Shown here: positions 34,936-46,258 of the stretch, in pieces
Layout: each line of letters opens with the position of its first letter
How positions within the stretch are numbered: position 1 is the stretch's first letter
Assembly: GCA_037157565.1 (NCBI GenBank)
Contig: JAZHRO010000073.1
Location: 16,126,501-16,190,500, forward strand
Reading direction: 5' to 3'
DNA from: Thalassia testudinum
Taxonomy: Eukaryota > Streptophyta > Magnoliopsida > Alismatales > Hydrocharitaceae
DNA: 64,000 nt
Made by a program: the position numbers and the translations under genes
The notes under the pieces: model-generated
The model's input: the letters and a program-made list of their open reading frames with translations, nothing else
The model's database searches: none
Told to the model about the DNA's origin: nothing

Positions 34936-35632
34936 TTTTTTCATATCACTTACCATGCGTTGTATCGCGGGAATATCTGTACCAGTTGCTGATATTCCCT
35001 GATACACGCGTACAGAAAGCGTGTTCGCACTCATCTTCCACCAATCCACCTTACACGCGACACTTCGTCTAGTTGGTTGCATCTTCCTAGACGACGACCG
35101 ACTCGACATCGTGCTACATGCCATCTCCACCTCCACCCCCACCCCTTTATACATATATAATATATATAAATATATCGATACTATATTTACTTTATTTCTG
35201 TTTCTCTTTCATGCCAGTAAAAAGATAAAATAAATATATAAAAGAGAAAAGATAATTCTTGACTTGCAGGTACTCAGTCTTGCGAATAGCAAGACCAGTT
35301 TTGAAACCCTGATTTGGCTCAAAGCCAAGAACCTAATTTTGAGGGTGTGCCTCAAGGACAAAAATTATCAGAAAAAATCTTAAATAGAAAAACACCAAAA
35401 ACACAATAAACGAATGGAAGAGACTCGTTCTAGGAAAGGCGTAGAAACTTCTTCTAACACACTTCCCTGAATTCGACCCTGGGCCTAAAAGTGACCAAGA
35501 TAAAATCAAGTAGGCCAAGTAAAAAATTTTGTAAAGAGATGGTTAGGCTCGATTTAGGTTAACCACTATACACATTTCAATGATAAAATCACCATATTAA
35601 CACACCTATCCGAGTCTACACCATAATCTTTC

Positions 35633-35650
35633 TGGCACCGTTGCCGGGGA
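35633..35650 (+). other. Primer-binding site of B (tRNA-Asp type)
   Basis: TGGCACCGTTGCCGGGGA, the tRNA-Asp complement with one G-to-A change in the first CpG. It lies 9 bases after the LTR end. Confidence 0.87.
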
Positions 35651-37032
35651 AGTGCGCATTCAAGTAAGTTTCTATCCCATTCCTTTAATTTTTTCTCTTC
35701 TCACACCCTTCTCTTCACAGGTGTTTTTGTTTGTTGCTGTGCAGGAAAACCTGTTGCAAGAAGAAGATAGGCAGACGAAGTCAGAGACGTGGGCAGATCT
35801 AAGGCGGGAACGAGAGCGTGAAGACGCAGACACCGCACTGGAGCTTCGCACACGTTGCTGCACAAGTAGGTCTTTCTTTCTTAGCAACCTAGGTTAACTT
35901 GTAACCTTAATAAAAATAAATAAAAAAAAAACTAAAAAACTAGAAAAACTTCTTGGGATCTCTTGGGGCAAGTGGATTAAAATTCACTTGTTTGATTGTT
36001 TGCCTTTACTCCCACCACCCCGGGATTTCCCGCCAAACTTCGCATAGCGAAGATCCAAGAATCTTGATTCTTGAATCTTTCGTCGTGTGAAGCAATCTTT
36101 GAGGCAAATAAAAAGATTGATTGCCACCCCTCTTTGCCTCATTTACCTGCAATTCAGGATCACCTTTTTGGTGAGGTGACTTGAAATTGAGTTGATTCCA
36201 ACCCCACCATGACCTTTCACATGCTTAAGATTCAATCCCGAATATTTCAACCACAACAATTTGATTTTCTTTATCTTTTGGTTGAGCCTTGTGTGTGGAA
36301 ATCATTTTGGTGATTGGGAGCACTTGAATTGAAGTGCTTTGGCTCCCTTTCACACTAAATCTAAAATTGGCTCATGCATCCACACATAGAAATCTCCATC
36401 TAGGGAAGCCCATTGCATTTTAGCATGCATTAACCAACTGATATTGAAGAAGGGTTTGTTGGGCTTAGAAAAAAAACCTGTATTCTCACAAAACCCGGAG
36501 ATTGGTTGAATTGGTAATTCAGAGAAATCTTTAAATCCGTACTACTTAAGGCTGAATTCTAAAAACCATTCACCAATTAAAAACTTCAATTCGGGGAGAT
36601 TTTCCCGTTGCATGCTTGGTTTACACACTTGTAAAATCAATCACTTGGGCATTACCCGTAAATAACGCCCTTCACATTCCTAAAGCACTTTATCCTAAGC
36701 CTCTAACTAAAATTGGTAGTAACTTGACCCTTATTAAGGATTGGAGGTCTAACTACCTGCGTGTAGTGCCTACGTGCTGGTAAGGGTTCCCGCGTGCTAC
36801 CGGGTGTCTAAGACTGGGGCAAACGACCTTTCAATCTGGCCCGGTGGTTCTGCGGTGCTCGCATTCGGTTCCGTAGTTCGTGATAGTAGGTAACTTAGAT
36901 CTTTAGGTCTAAAGGCACACTGTAGAGGTTAGGAAATTGATTGTATTGATTTGTCATCAAGTGTACCTTTGCGGCGTCATTTCTCTCATCTCTTTTCCCT
37001 TCTTATTTCCCTAATTCTTCCTGCGGTAGTGC
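35651..37032 (+). other. B 5' leader
   Basis: 1.38 kb without an ORF of its own, collinear with the C leader. It ends with GCGGTAGTGC before the gag ATG, the context shared with C. Confidence 0.75.
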
Positions 37033-39076
37033 ATGTTTGGGAGGAGGTCACAAAACCCTGAACTATGTGAATTGCCTGATAATTTTAGAAAGGAAGCCGA
37101 ATCGTCCTCCTCCTCCACAAACATGGCTGCACGCCCACCCCCAAATCCCGAGGGAGGAAACCGCCCTCAGAACCCACCAAATGGTGGAGCCTTAGATCCC
37201 ATAACCCGCCTCCAAGCTTAAATGGAAATTTATAATGAAGAAATTGAAGCCATTAGGGAAACATTGGAGGGAATGCAGAACCCTCCCGAATGGGAGGAGC
37301 CTAGGTCTCTTAGCTCCTATCAGAATCCCGCTGCTACAGAGACCATAGGACAAATTCGGGTCCCCATGGGCGAGGACAACTTTGAATTAAAACCTAACAT
37401 AATTGGCCTGATAAATTTTCACTTCCATGGTCTTGCAAGTGAAGATCCTTTTCTCCACTTGGAAGACTTAACCCGATTCGCTGAAACTGTTAAACCAAGA
37501 AATATCGGGTTACCTATAGTCCTCATGAAAATGTTCCCGTTTTCATTGCGGGATAAAGCGTCGCAGTGGTTACGCACCCTTGGGAGAACCATCCACTCTT
37601 GGGAAGAGATGCAAACAGCGCTTCTCAAGAAGTTCTTCCCAATCGGGCGAACCAATGCGCTTCGCCGTGCTATCACTTCATTTACGCAACAAAACAGTGA
37701 ACAGTTTCATGAGGCATGGGAGAGATATAAGGACCTCCTCAGGAAGTGTCCTCACCACGGTCTACCTAAGTGGCATATAGCCCAGATTTTCTACTACGGG
37801 CTAAATGAGACTTTGAAGCAGATTGCAGACGCTTCCTGCGTAGGGAATTTTATGAATAAAGACGAGAATGGAGCATTCAAATTATTTGAAAATATGAGTG
37901 AAAACTCAATGAACAATGCCTCCATTGTCGCCTTTAATCATACCAGCTTGCCCTGTAATGTCCACGAAGTTGACATGGGACCCTCCCATTCATCCACTGA
38001 TCTCAGCTTTATTGCACAGAAATTGGATGAAGTCGCCGTCGTGCATAAGAAGCTGGACGAGCTTCTGGCCAACCCTGCCCATTCTATGGCAAACACCCCC
38101 ACCTCACCACTTCGTCACAATCCCAATTCTTCCAACACCAGGCTTATCCCGAGAAACCCTGTAAGACCTTCCTTACCGAGTGTCGTGCCGAGCGACTCGG
38201 TAAGTCATGTGGATCTGGCCTCTGCAAGCCAATAGTTCAACACGGAGGACCAAGCCTCCGTGTGCTCAGATGCATATTTACATGCAGATGTGTCTTCTGC
38301 CATCTGCCGTAGAAGACGCATGCACCCTGGGGAACAACCCGTTCTCTGCCACTTATAACCCAGGGTGGCAAAATCATCCGAATTTCGCATGGTCCAACAA
38401 CCCGCAGCGCCAAAACCCTGCGGATGGACCAATGCGACCGTCCGCACCCATCATCCCAAGGGCCCAGTCTAATCCTATGGCTAATCTGCCATCGAATCCT
38501 TGCGTACCGCAAGCAGAACACACATCAAGTCCTCTTGATAAATTGATGTGAATGATGACGGAAATGTCAAAGCACCATGAAGAGAACATGACCTCTCTTC
38601 AGCACCAATTGGCACAGCAAAATGGTGAGATTAGTCAACTACGCATGGCGACTCGATCTCAGGGCACTCTTCCTACCCAACCTATTCCAAACCTGCGAAA
38701 TTTCGTACCCCGTGGTCTTCAACCACAGGTACAACCTTCTCAGGGGCAGGTACATCAAATTCTGCAAGCTTCGAGCATTCCACCAGGATTTCAGGCTAAT
38801 CCCGCAGTTGCACCGCACTCTTATGTCCCTATTGCAAACCCTCCTCCGTCGTATGATCCCACTGGACCTGCATCGTCCAATGCGATCACTACGAGGACCG
38901 GTAAGCAGACCGTCGATCCGCCTCGACCTGATCCGGGCCCGTCTTCTTCATCGCCCTCTCATTCGGGATGCAAACCGCATTCGCGAGAGGACGATACACC
39001 CAAATTGGTGCCAGAATCAATTCCATTCCCTGAGGCTCTACTGAGGGAGCCAAAAGGCAAGAAGAAGGATACGTAG
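37033..39076 (+). pseudogene. B Athila-type Gag (broken)
   Basis: The Gag structural protein starts MFGRRSQNPEL at 37033. The capsid core FPFSLRDKASQWLRTLG and FLKKFFPIGRTNALRRAI spans about 37530-37670, followed by HEAWERYKDLLRKCPHHG and the NNPFSATYNPGWQNHPNF motif (about 38335-38390). A coiled-coil-like MTEMSKHHEENM segment is at 38555 onward. There is no zinc knuckle. Stops lie at 37219, 38233, 38549 and 39074. A 7-base tandem duplication near 38300 (TCTGCCA/TCTGCCG) shifts the frame; C lacks the duplication. The protein is closest to C, and clearly different from A and G. Confidence 0.88.
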
Positions 39077-40358
39077 GCCTTTGATAACCTACGTAATTTG
39101 TTCAGGGATGTTGAAAGCAAGGTACCCCTGCTCGAGGCTATAGACCATATACCTACTGTCGCTTGATTTTTCAAAGACTACACAACACCTAGGTGACAGT
39201 CAAAGAAAACCAAGAATCCGGTGGTTCTCTCGCCTCATGCGAGTTGTGCTATGCTGTCAAACCTACCACCGAAGTAGAAAGATCCAGGCACACCACTGAT
39301 TTCCTGTAGCATCCAAGGCTGCAATTTTAACCATGCCCTGCTTGATCTAGGATCTTCCATCAATCTTATACCAACCATCATGCTCGAAAAATTTTCCTTG
39401 GGAAATCTGAAACCCACCCCTATCACGTTATAGTTGGCAAATCGTTCTGTCAAAATCCTGAAGGGTGTGGTGGAAGACGTGGTGGTTAGGGTCAACAGTC
39501 TCTGTTTTCCTGTTGACTTTCTTGTTTTAGATATGGAAGTTCCTAGCTCACTTTTTGATTGTCCGATCATCCTTGGTCGACCTTTCTTGGCCACAGCCCG
39601 TGCCCATATCAACTGCGAGTCGAGCTGTATTGAGATTGTCATTGGATCTGAAAAGCTCTGGCTTAACATCTTCAAGGCAGCCAAGAACTTTGATTGCGAT
39701 TGCATCGAGGATGACACGTCTGACGAGGACATGGCCTTCAGCGCGTGTATCGGACTAATTGGGACCTATTCTGACTACTGTGGATTACCTGTTTACATTG
39801 ACGATTGCCTGAACGACACATATTGTGACATTCCCCCATCCCTCCCTATTCCCGTACCTTCTCCTGACCAGACTTTTGACGAGGTTTTCTCCGCTTCCCA
39901 TACCTCGTTGTCTGAGTCATATTCGGGCTACTCACCGCCGGTCCACACTCTTAAAGATCGGATTGCCCTTTCTTTCCCACCAAATCAGGTGGATTTGCAA
40001 CTCCACACTGGGACCTTGAGCCCACATCCTACTCACTAGGGCTATTCCCTTTTGGATCCATATATCCAAGAAGCCCCTCTTCTTGGCCAACCTGAGGGCC
40101 AACTTCTTCCTCCTGATTTGTTCTCCAATCCGCCTGGGACACTCTCGTCCCAGGAAATGCCAGATCTTTCACCATCCACCATCACTTTTCACGCCACTAT
40201 CACAATCACTTCACTTTTCACTTCACCACCCACCATCCACCCACCCTACCACCCTACTATATACCCTGCACCTCGGCTAACATTACCCGATCTTTCGTCC
40301 TTCCTCTACCCTACCCTGCATGCATATGAGGACATAGCATCATTTAGCATGGGGGGGT
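39077..40358 (+). pseudogene. B retropepsin plus Pro/Ser-rich tail (broken)
   Basis: It continues the shifted gag frame. VPLLEAIDHIPTV is the linker, LLDLGSSINLIPT (about 39337-39375) the aspartic protease active site, and IILGRPFLATARAHI (about 39565-39610) the C-terminal protease motif. After about 39750 comes a tail without a known domain (SLPIPVPSP, then TLSPHPTH, LSSQEMPDLSPS and AYEDIASFSMGG), matching C over its whole length. There are stops in the linker, before LANRSVK, and at 40037. No RT follows: within about 20 bases of the tail comes the GCATGGGGGGG motif that in A and G follows the integrase. Confidence 0.85.
40326..40358 (+). promoter_or_regulatory. Internal polypurine-type motif of B
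   Basis: ATGAGGACAT ... GCATGGGGGGG, the counterpart of 27084-27118 in A and 15566-15600 in G. In B it overlaps the end of the gag-protease frame. Confidence 0.6.
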
Positions 40359-41402
40359 GGATAGGCATCCATAGGATCTGCGTATTTTATGGTATCATGC
40401 AGTTTCCACCTATATATATATATATAAATGGTGTTTAGTAATGATCTGAAGGCTGAAACAAAAATACAATAAGTGTTTATGGATATTCAACTACTGTTTT
40501 GAAGACTTTCCAAGCCACAGAAGCTTGATTCGCTCAGGCTCGGCTTAATTCACTTGAGCATTGACAAGATAGATCGGAATCTCTCCTAACTAAGGACATA
40601 TTCTTGTACCTGAGACACCAGTATAGGATCCGTTGGTTTTCTTCTACTTGAGAGCCTAATTAATCTTGGTTCACACTACACATATCTAGAAAGACCAGGT
40701 GAACATAAGATCCAACCCTAGTGTTCATTAGGGAAGGTGGAGTCCTTACCTGTGCACGCAGGTAGACTTTTTATCCCAGGTTTTAGTCTTGTGTTTAGGA
40801 GAGACTCTTTCCACCAAAAAGAAACTCTCTCACCAAAAAGAAAAGTGTGCTCCTCCAAATAAAGTTGTAAGAGATATACTGACACGTGTTTCAAAAAAAA
40901 AAAGATGCAAATAAGTTAGTATATCTCACAAATGTCTGTAAAATCTTCCTACAAAAAGTTATATTTTTTTTGAGCCACAAATTTCAGAAAATGGGAGTTG
41001 AGTTTTCCGTCATCTTTTTAAGGGTCAATCTGAAGACACGAGCTGAAACTGGGACCAACCTTTACTTAAAAATTCGTGAAACCCTGGGCTTGAGTCTTAA
41101 TGTTCATCTGGTCAATCTTGATCCTTCACTATGCACAAGCCATAATCTCTTAAGCTCTCAAGTACGGTAAAAACCTCCTGGGTCCTGGAAATCGTACTTA
41201 AGGTTTAAATATCAAGAGTCCTGGTTAGTTGAGAGATGATCTATGTCATGTGAGTCTTAAAGTACTGGTAGTCTTCTCTTCAATTGGTTCTCACAATATC
41301 CAACAATAAACACACCTATGTTACCTCAGAAGAAAATCTCCAGCTTAAGATCATTTCTAAATACAACACAAAAATATTTTGCTAGGGACTAGCAAAAGAT
41401 AG
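40359..41402 (+). other. B 3' noncoding region
   Basis: About 1 kb, collinear with C 2326-2608 plus 5287-6110. It contains a short TA run (40409-40427), the stem-loop at 40871-40927 and an A run at 40892-40904. No coding capacity is seen. Confidence 0.75.
40871..40927. other. Conserved stem-loop in B 3' region
   Basis: gagatatactgac (40871-40883) pairs with gttagtatatctc (about 40915-40927), with one G-U-type change. It matches the structure in C at 5505-5561. Confidence 0.7.
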
Positions 41403-41413
41403 GCATGGGGGTA
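41403..41413 (+). other. Polypurine tract of element B
   Basis: GCATGGGGGTA directly before the 3' LTR start TGATTGCACC; identical to that of A and D. Confidence 0.88.
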
Positions 41414-43077
41414 TGATTGCACCGCAAAAATACACCTGCAATTGTGCCGTCTTGTGCTATTTCCTAGCATTACCAGTGCATATTAGGTATCCATTGTCAC
41501 ATTTGTAAAAATACATGCATGCATGCATTAATTGAGAGGGGAGGAGAGTGAATAAAATGGCCTTGCAATTAACAATTTCCTCAAGTCCTGCCTTACAAAA
41601 TCTCCTTCTTTATTTTTTATTTCTATTTGACTTTGAATTCTTCCTGCGGTTGCAAGTCATGGCTGCTTCTTCCTCGCGCCATGCTCTGCAACAGCTCTCC
41701 CAGCCAGCTGCATGCAAGCCACTCCCTACCAAGCCATGCCAAGCCTTGCACAGCTAGGGCATGGCTGTGCATGTCTTCTTCCTCTTTAAAAAGAGCATGG
41801 CTTCTTCTTTGCAAGAGGAGCCTGGTCCACGCCAAAACCCAACACAGTAGCTCCCTTCCAGGCTGCCTCCTCCCCTCTCCCTCCATACGCAGCCTCTCCT
41901 CCTCTGAGGAGCCACGCTGCAGGCAGGAGCAACTCACAGTGGTGCACAACCACCACTGTGAGTCCACCACCAACCAGCTCATCAAAGAGCCGGTGGGCAT
42001 GGTGGTCTTCCCCGCTCTGATTTCACCTTTCCAAGCAAATTTCGCCATTGCCACAAAGCTTCAAGCTTTGAAGCTCAATCGACCACCGCGCGCCCCTGCA
42101 GCAGCCGGCCAACCTCCACCGTGCACGCCTGCAGGCCGCTTTCGCCTCCAGCGCACGCTTGCAGGTCGCCCTCGCCTCCCGCTTCTTCGTGCAAACACCC
42201 GCTTCTCCACAAGCCAGCATCCAGCGCTGCTTCTCCTCGCGCGCGCCGAGCCGCTCCTCACCTCCGCACTCACAGCACCGAGCGCACCCGGTTACGCGGC
42301 TCGCCCCGGCACTGTAGCCACTGTTCACGCATTTTAGTGGACCATTGTGGCTACAGTGCAGTGACCGGTAAGTTTCTCACTTAACCGGTCACCCGGCGTG
42401 TCGCAACCGCTGCTAGCCCACGCCCGCGTCCAGCCCTACGCCCGCTCCAGCGCTCGCTTGCTCGTCTGCATGCACCTGCCCACTTCAGCGTCTGCGTCCA
42501 CGTCTCCCTTCGCCCGCACCTACCCACCTCAGCACCCGCTCTTCATGCAGTGCAGTGTGCTACGGCATCTCTCCCTCGCGCTCACTCCCTCCTAGTGCGC
42601 ACCTCTTCGTGCGCCTATGCGCTTGCGCGTGCGCGTGGACACCAGACGATGCCCCACTACTACAGACGACTTAACGCCCTCGCCTTTTCTTCACAACAGG
42701 CGCTCTTTCTCTCTCTCTCTCTCTCTCTCAGCACTCTCTCACATTCTCTGCACACACATACACACACACACTCACACTCTCGCACACACACACTCACACT
42801 ACCATATACTTATATATAAATATATATACATATATATTTATATATATATATATATATTTATATACATATATATATATATATACTTATATCTATACATATA
42901 GTAGTACCTATATACTAAATATTAGTATACATACATATATATATATATATATACTTATATATATATATATACACATATTTATTTAAATAGATACATATAT
43001 ATATATATATATATACATACATATCTATCTACATATATCTATATACATATATTACTATATATATACATATAGATATA

Positions 43078-43108
<31 letters not shown>

Positions 43109-43793
43109 TTTTTCATATCACTTGCCATACGTTGTATCGCGGGAATATCTACACCAGTTGCTAATATTCCCCGTTACACGCGTACAAAAAGCGTGTTCGC
43201 ACTCATCTTCCACCAATCCACCTTACATGCAGCACTTCGTCCTATTGGTTGTGTCTTCCTAGACGACAACCACTCGATACCGTGCTACATGCCATCTCCA
43301 CCTCCACCCCCACCCCTTTATACATATATAATATATACATATATATCTATAATATATTTACTTTATTTCTGTTTCTCTTTCATGCCAGTAAAAAGATAAA
43401 AAATATATATAAAAGAGAAAAGATAATTCTTGACTTGCAGGTACTCAGTCTTGCGAATAGCAAGACCAGTTTTGAAACCCTGATTTGGCTCAAAGTCAAG
43501 AACCTGATTTTGAGGGTGTGCCTCAAGGACAAATTATCAGAAAAAAATTTTAAATAGAAAAACACCAAAAACACAATAAACGAACGGAAGAGACTCGTTG
43601 TAGGAAAGGCGTAGAAACTTCTTCTAACCCACTTCCCTGAGTTCGACCCTGGGCCTAAAAGTGACCAAGATAAAATCAAGTAGGCCAGGTAAAAAATTTT
43701 GTAAAGAGATGGTTAGGCTCGATTTAGGTTAACCACTATACACATTTCAACAATAAAATCACCATATTAACACACCTATTCGAGTCTACACCA
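41414..43793 (+). repeat. 3' LTR of element B
   Basis: 2380 bp, TGATTGCACC to CTACACCA. It differs from the 5' LTR by scattered substitutions and a shorter microsatellite. It carries the same two hairpins (about 41933-41964 and 42310-42358). ORFs inside it are low-complexity translations. Confidence 0.92.
42705..43110. repeat. CT, CA and TA microsatellite in B 3' LTR
   Basis: The counterpart of 34420-34935, shorter by about 110 bases. Confidence 0.9.
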
Positions 43794-45060
43794 TGGCTTT
43801 GCATCTTTCTTAGCCAACTAGTGCCGGATGGCTAAATGGTCAGTATAGATGGTCACGTGGGGTCCTAGCAAGTACGATCGAAACTTCTCAAGTCCAAAGA
43901 CTACAGCAAGCAATTCTTTCTCTGTGACCGTATAATTTCGTTGGGCCTCATCCAATGTTTTGCTCGCGTAGTAGATCACCACAGGCTTCTTGTCTTGCCT
44001 TTGTCCCAGGACAGTGCCAATGGCAAAATCTGATGCATCACACATAATCTCAAAGTCCTGGGACCAGTCTGGGGGCTGAAGTACAGGTGCTGTGGAGACT
44101 AAGTCCCGGAGGGTGTGATAAGCCTGGATGCAATCAGAAGACATGTGGAATATGGCGTCGTTGGCCAGAAGGTTGGTTAAGGGTTTGGAAAGCTTGGAAA
44201 AGTCTTTAATGAACCTTCGATAGAAGCCAACGTGTCCCAGAAATGAGCGAATCTGTCGGATCGAGCTAGGTGGAGGAAGTTTGGAAATCAAATCAACCTT
44301 AGCCCGATCTACCTTGATGCCCCTATGTGATACAATGTGACCGAGGACGATTCCTTCTTGAACCATAAAATGGATCTTTTCCCAACTTAACACTAGATTA
44401 ACCTCGATACATCGTTTCAGGATTTTCTCCAAGTTACTCAGACAATGGTCGAATGAATTCCCAAATACAGAGAAATCATCCATAAAGACCTCTAGGTATT
44501 CACCCACCATTTCTGAAAAAATGGCTAGCATGCAACGCTGGAAGGTAGCAGGTGCGTTGCATAACCTGAACGGCATTTGACAGAATGCAAACGTGCCATA
44601 CGGGCAAGTGAATGTGGTCTTTTCTTAATCCTCAGGAGCAATTGCAACTTGGTTATATCCTGAATATCCATCCAGGAAGCAAAAATACTTCTGCCCTGCC
44701 AATCTTTCAAGGATTTGGTCAATGAATGGCAAGGGGAAATGATCCTTCTTAGTGGCTTCATTGAGCTTCCTATAATCAATACACACCCGCCATGCCATGG
44801 TGGTGCGGGTAGGGATAGATTCACCATGATCATTGGTGACAACGGAGAGCCCAGCTTTCTTTGGAACCACTTAAGTGGGGCTCACCCAGGGGCTATCGGA
44901 GATAGGATAGATGATGTCGACGTCAAGCCACTTGATAATTTCTTTCTTAACGACTTCCTGCATGTTTAGGTTTAATCGTCTCTGCATCTGGCGGGAGGGT
45001 CATGCCCCGTCTTCTAGGTAAATCTTATGGGTGAATAGGTGGGACTAATTCCTCTTAAGT
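43794..45060 (-). pseudogene. A reverse transcriptase and RNase H, N-terminal part (broken)
   Basis: RT copies the RNA into cDNA and RNase H removes the template. VVPKKAGLSVV and WRVCIDYRKLNEATKKDHFPLPF (two consecutive motifs, about 44740-44870) are RT palm and fingers motifs. FLDGYSGYNQ (about 44655) and MPFRLCNAPATF precede the catalytic VFMDDFSVF (about 44463-44489). RNase H begins at about 44050 with DASDFAIGTVLGQ, then KTLDEAQRNYTVTEKELLAVVFGLEKF, and reaches KKDAKP at 43797, where B interrupts. Stops occur near 44872, 44625 and 43816; the first two look like Gln codons changed by C-to-T. A one-base loss near 45050 separates the frame from the protease. Confidence 0.92.
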
Positions 45061-46258
45061 CAGAAATGGTCCAACCAATGGCGGCCTGATGTTCTGAAAG
45101 GGTCGCGGTCAACTTGAGTTCCTGATCCTTGGTTAGATGAGAATTAATAATCACCGAGAAGGTCTGTTCAGGTCCCAGGAAGACACACTTGAGATTCTCG
45201 GGCAGTGGCTTAAGTTCAGGTGCGGGTGGAACCACAGTTGATGGAAAAGGGAAAGGCGGGAGTTGATCAACATCAATCTCCTCAAATGGTGTTGTGTGAT
45301 GGTAATCAGCCTTACAGAGGTCCACGGGTAGTGACGGGTCAGAACAGTCATTACAGGTTTGGTGGTATGAAACAGAACTAAGGGTGAGGCATTCCTCGAC
45401 CAGAGTTTCCGTGGGATCATGTTCCTCAACACAATCGCAATCAAAAGACTTTGTCTCCCGGAAGATATCCAATTGCATTTTCCTATCTCTGAAGGCGATT
45501 TCCATACATCCCATGTCACAATCAATGTTTGCCTTAGCCGTAGCTAAGAAAGGTTTGCCTAAGATTATGGGTGCGTTCTGTAATTTTTCAGGGATTTCCA
45601 TGTCAGCCAACTGGATGGTGACAGGTGTGGGTGTCAACTCTCTGAAACCAAATTGGTGGTATAGGGTTGTTGGAATCAGATTGATAGAAGCACCTAAGTC
45701 CAGGAGCGCTCTATCAAATGTCATATCCCCGATATTGCAGGAAATCAGGGGTGCTCCTGGGTCAGTTTGCTTGAGTGGAAGGTTGCTTGATATTACGGAA
45801 CTTGCTTGTTTGGAGAGCACAACCTTCCTAGGTGCTTGAGGTCTTGGCTTACGCTTGGGTGTACAGGCATCCTTTAAAAACTTGGCGTAAGCCGAGATGT
45901 TCTTAACGGCTTCGAGGAGCGGGATATTAATCTGTACTTGCTTAAAGATCTCCAGAAGCTCCTCAGTTTCCACAACATTCTTCCTTTTCTTGATTGTTTC
46001 CAAGGCCTCAGGGTAGGGTGTCTGGATGTGGATCGGGTCTATTTCTGTGTCCTTGGGTTTTTCTGGTGCCTCTTCTAAGTCGGGTATTTCAGCAGGTGAA
46101 GTCTCGGGGAGAGTCGGCCATTTGGGATCCTGGGTTTTGGTGTCGCTTCTCAAGGTCACCGCATTCGCAGAGGCATTGGGGCCATGTGTTGATCCTTGAG
46201 AAGACGAGGACGAAGAAGCACCAAACCCAGGGGGTGTTTGCGGGGCTGGATGGACCAT
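45061..46258 (-). pseudogene. A retropepsin and linker (mostly intact frame)
   Basis: A 414-codon open stretch in the gag frame that reads to 45014. VQINIPLLEAVKNISAYAKFL (about 45885-45950) is the linker conserved in G. The protease active site is LLDLGASINLIPT (about 45680-45720), and IILGKPFLATAKANI (about 45515-45560) marks the end of the domain. The RT linker LKPLPENLKCVFLGPEQTF is near 45150-45205. This is the best preserved coding piece in the window, still without a stop across the whole protease. The frame ends at 45014 because of the one-base loss near 45050. Confidence 0.9.

Larger units (their letters stand above)
33118..35623 (+). repeat. 5' LTR of element B
   Basis: 2506 bp, from (T/G)GATTGCAC to CTACACCA. 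It is collinear with 41414-43793 and with C. It contains two perfect hairpins, a degenerate TATA box (CTTTAAAAAG near 33480), and a CT/CA/TA microsatellite. The long ORF across 33253-34080 is LTR sequence, not a gene. Confidence 0.92.
33118..43793 (+). mobile_element. Element B: non-autonomous Gag-protease Athila-type retrotransposon
   Basis: 10,676 bp on the plus strand: 5' LTR, tRNA-Asp-type PBS, leader, gag and protease, 3' noncoding region, polypurine tract, 3' LTR. It has no RT, RNase H or integrase. It is inserted inside A's RNase H, between the codons of KDAKP and RLIRW. The flanks TAGGC (33113-33117) and TGGC (43794-43797) are an imperfect duplication, and the first LTR base is changed (GG for TG). 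About 16 differences over the first ~305 aligned LTR bases (hand count) make it younger than A, as the nesting requires. Confidence 0.92.

Noticed and set aside
45014..45080. Programmed frameshift between protease and RT in A and G
   Set aside because: Both change frame before RT, but at different places (about 45050 in A; about 18650 in G, some 30 codons earlier in the protein), so they are independent mutations.
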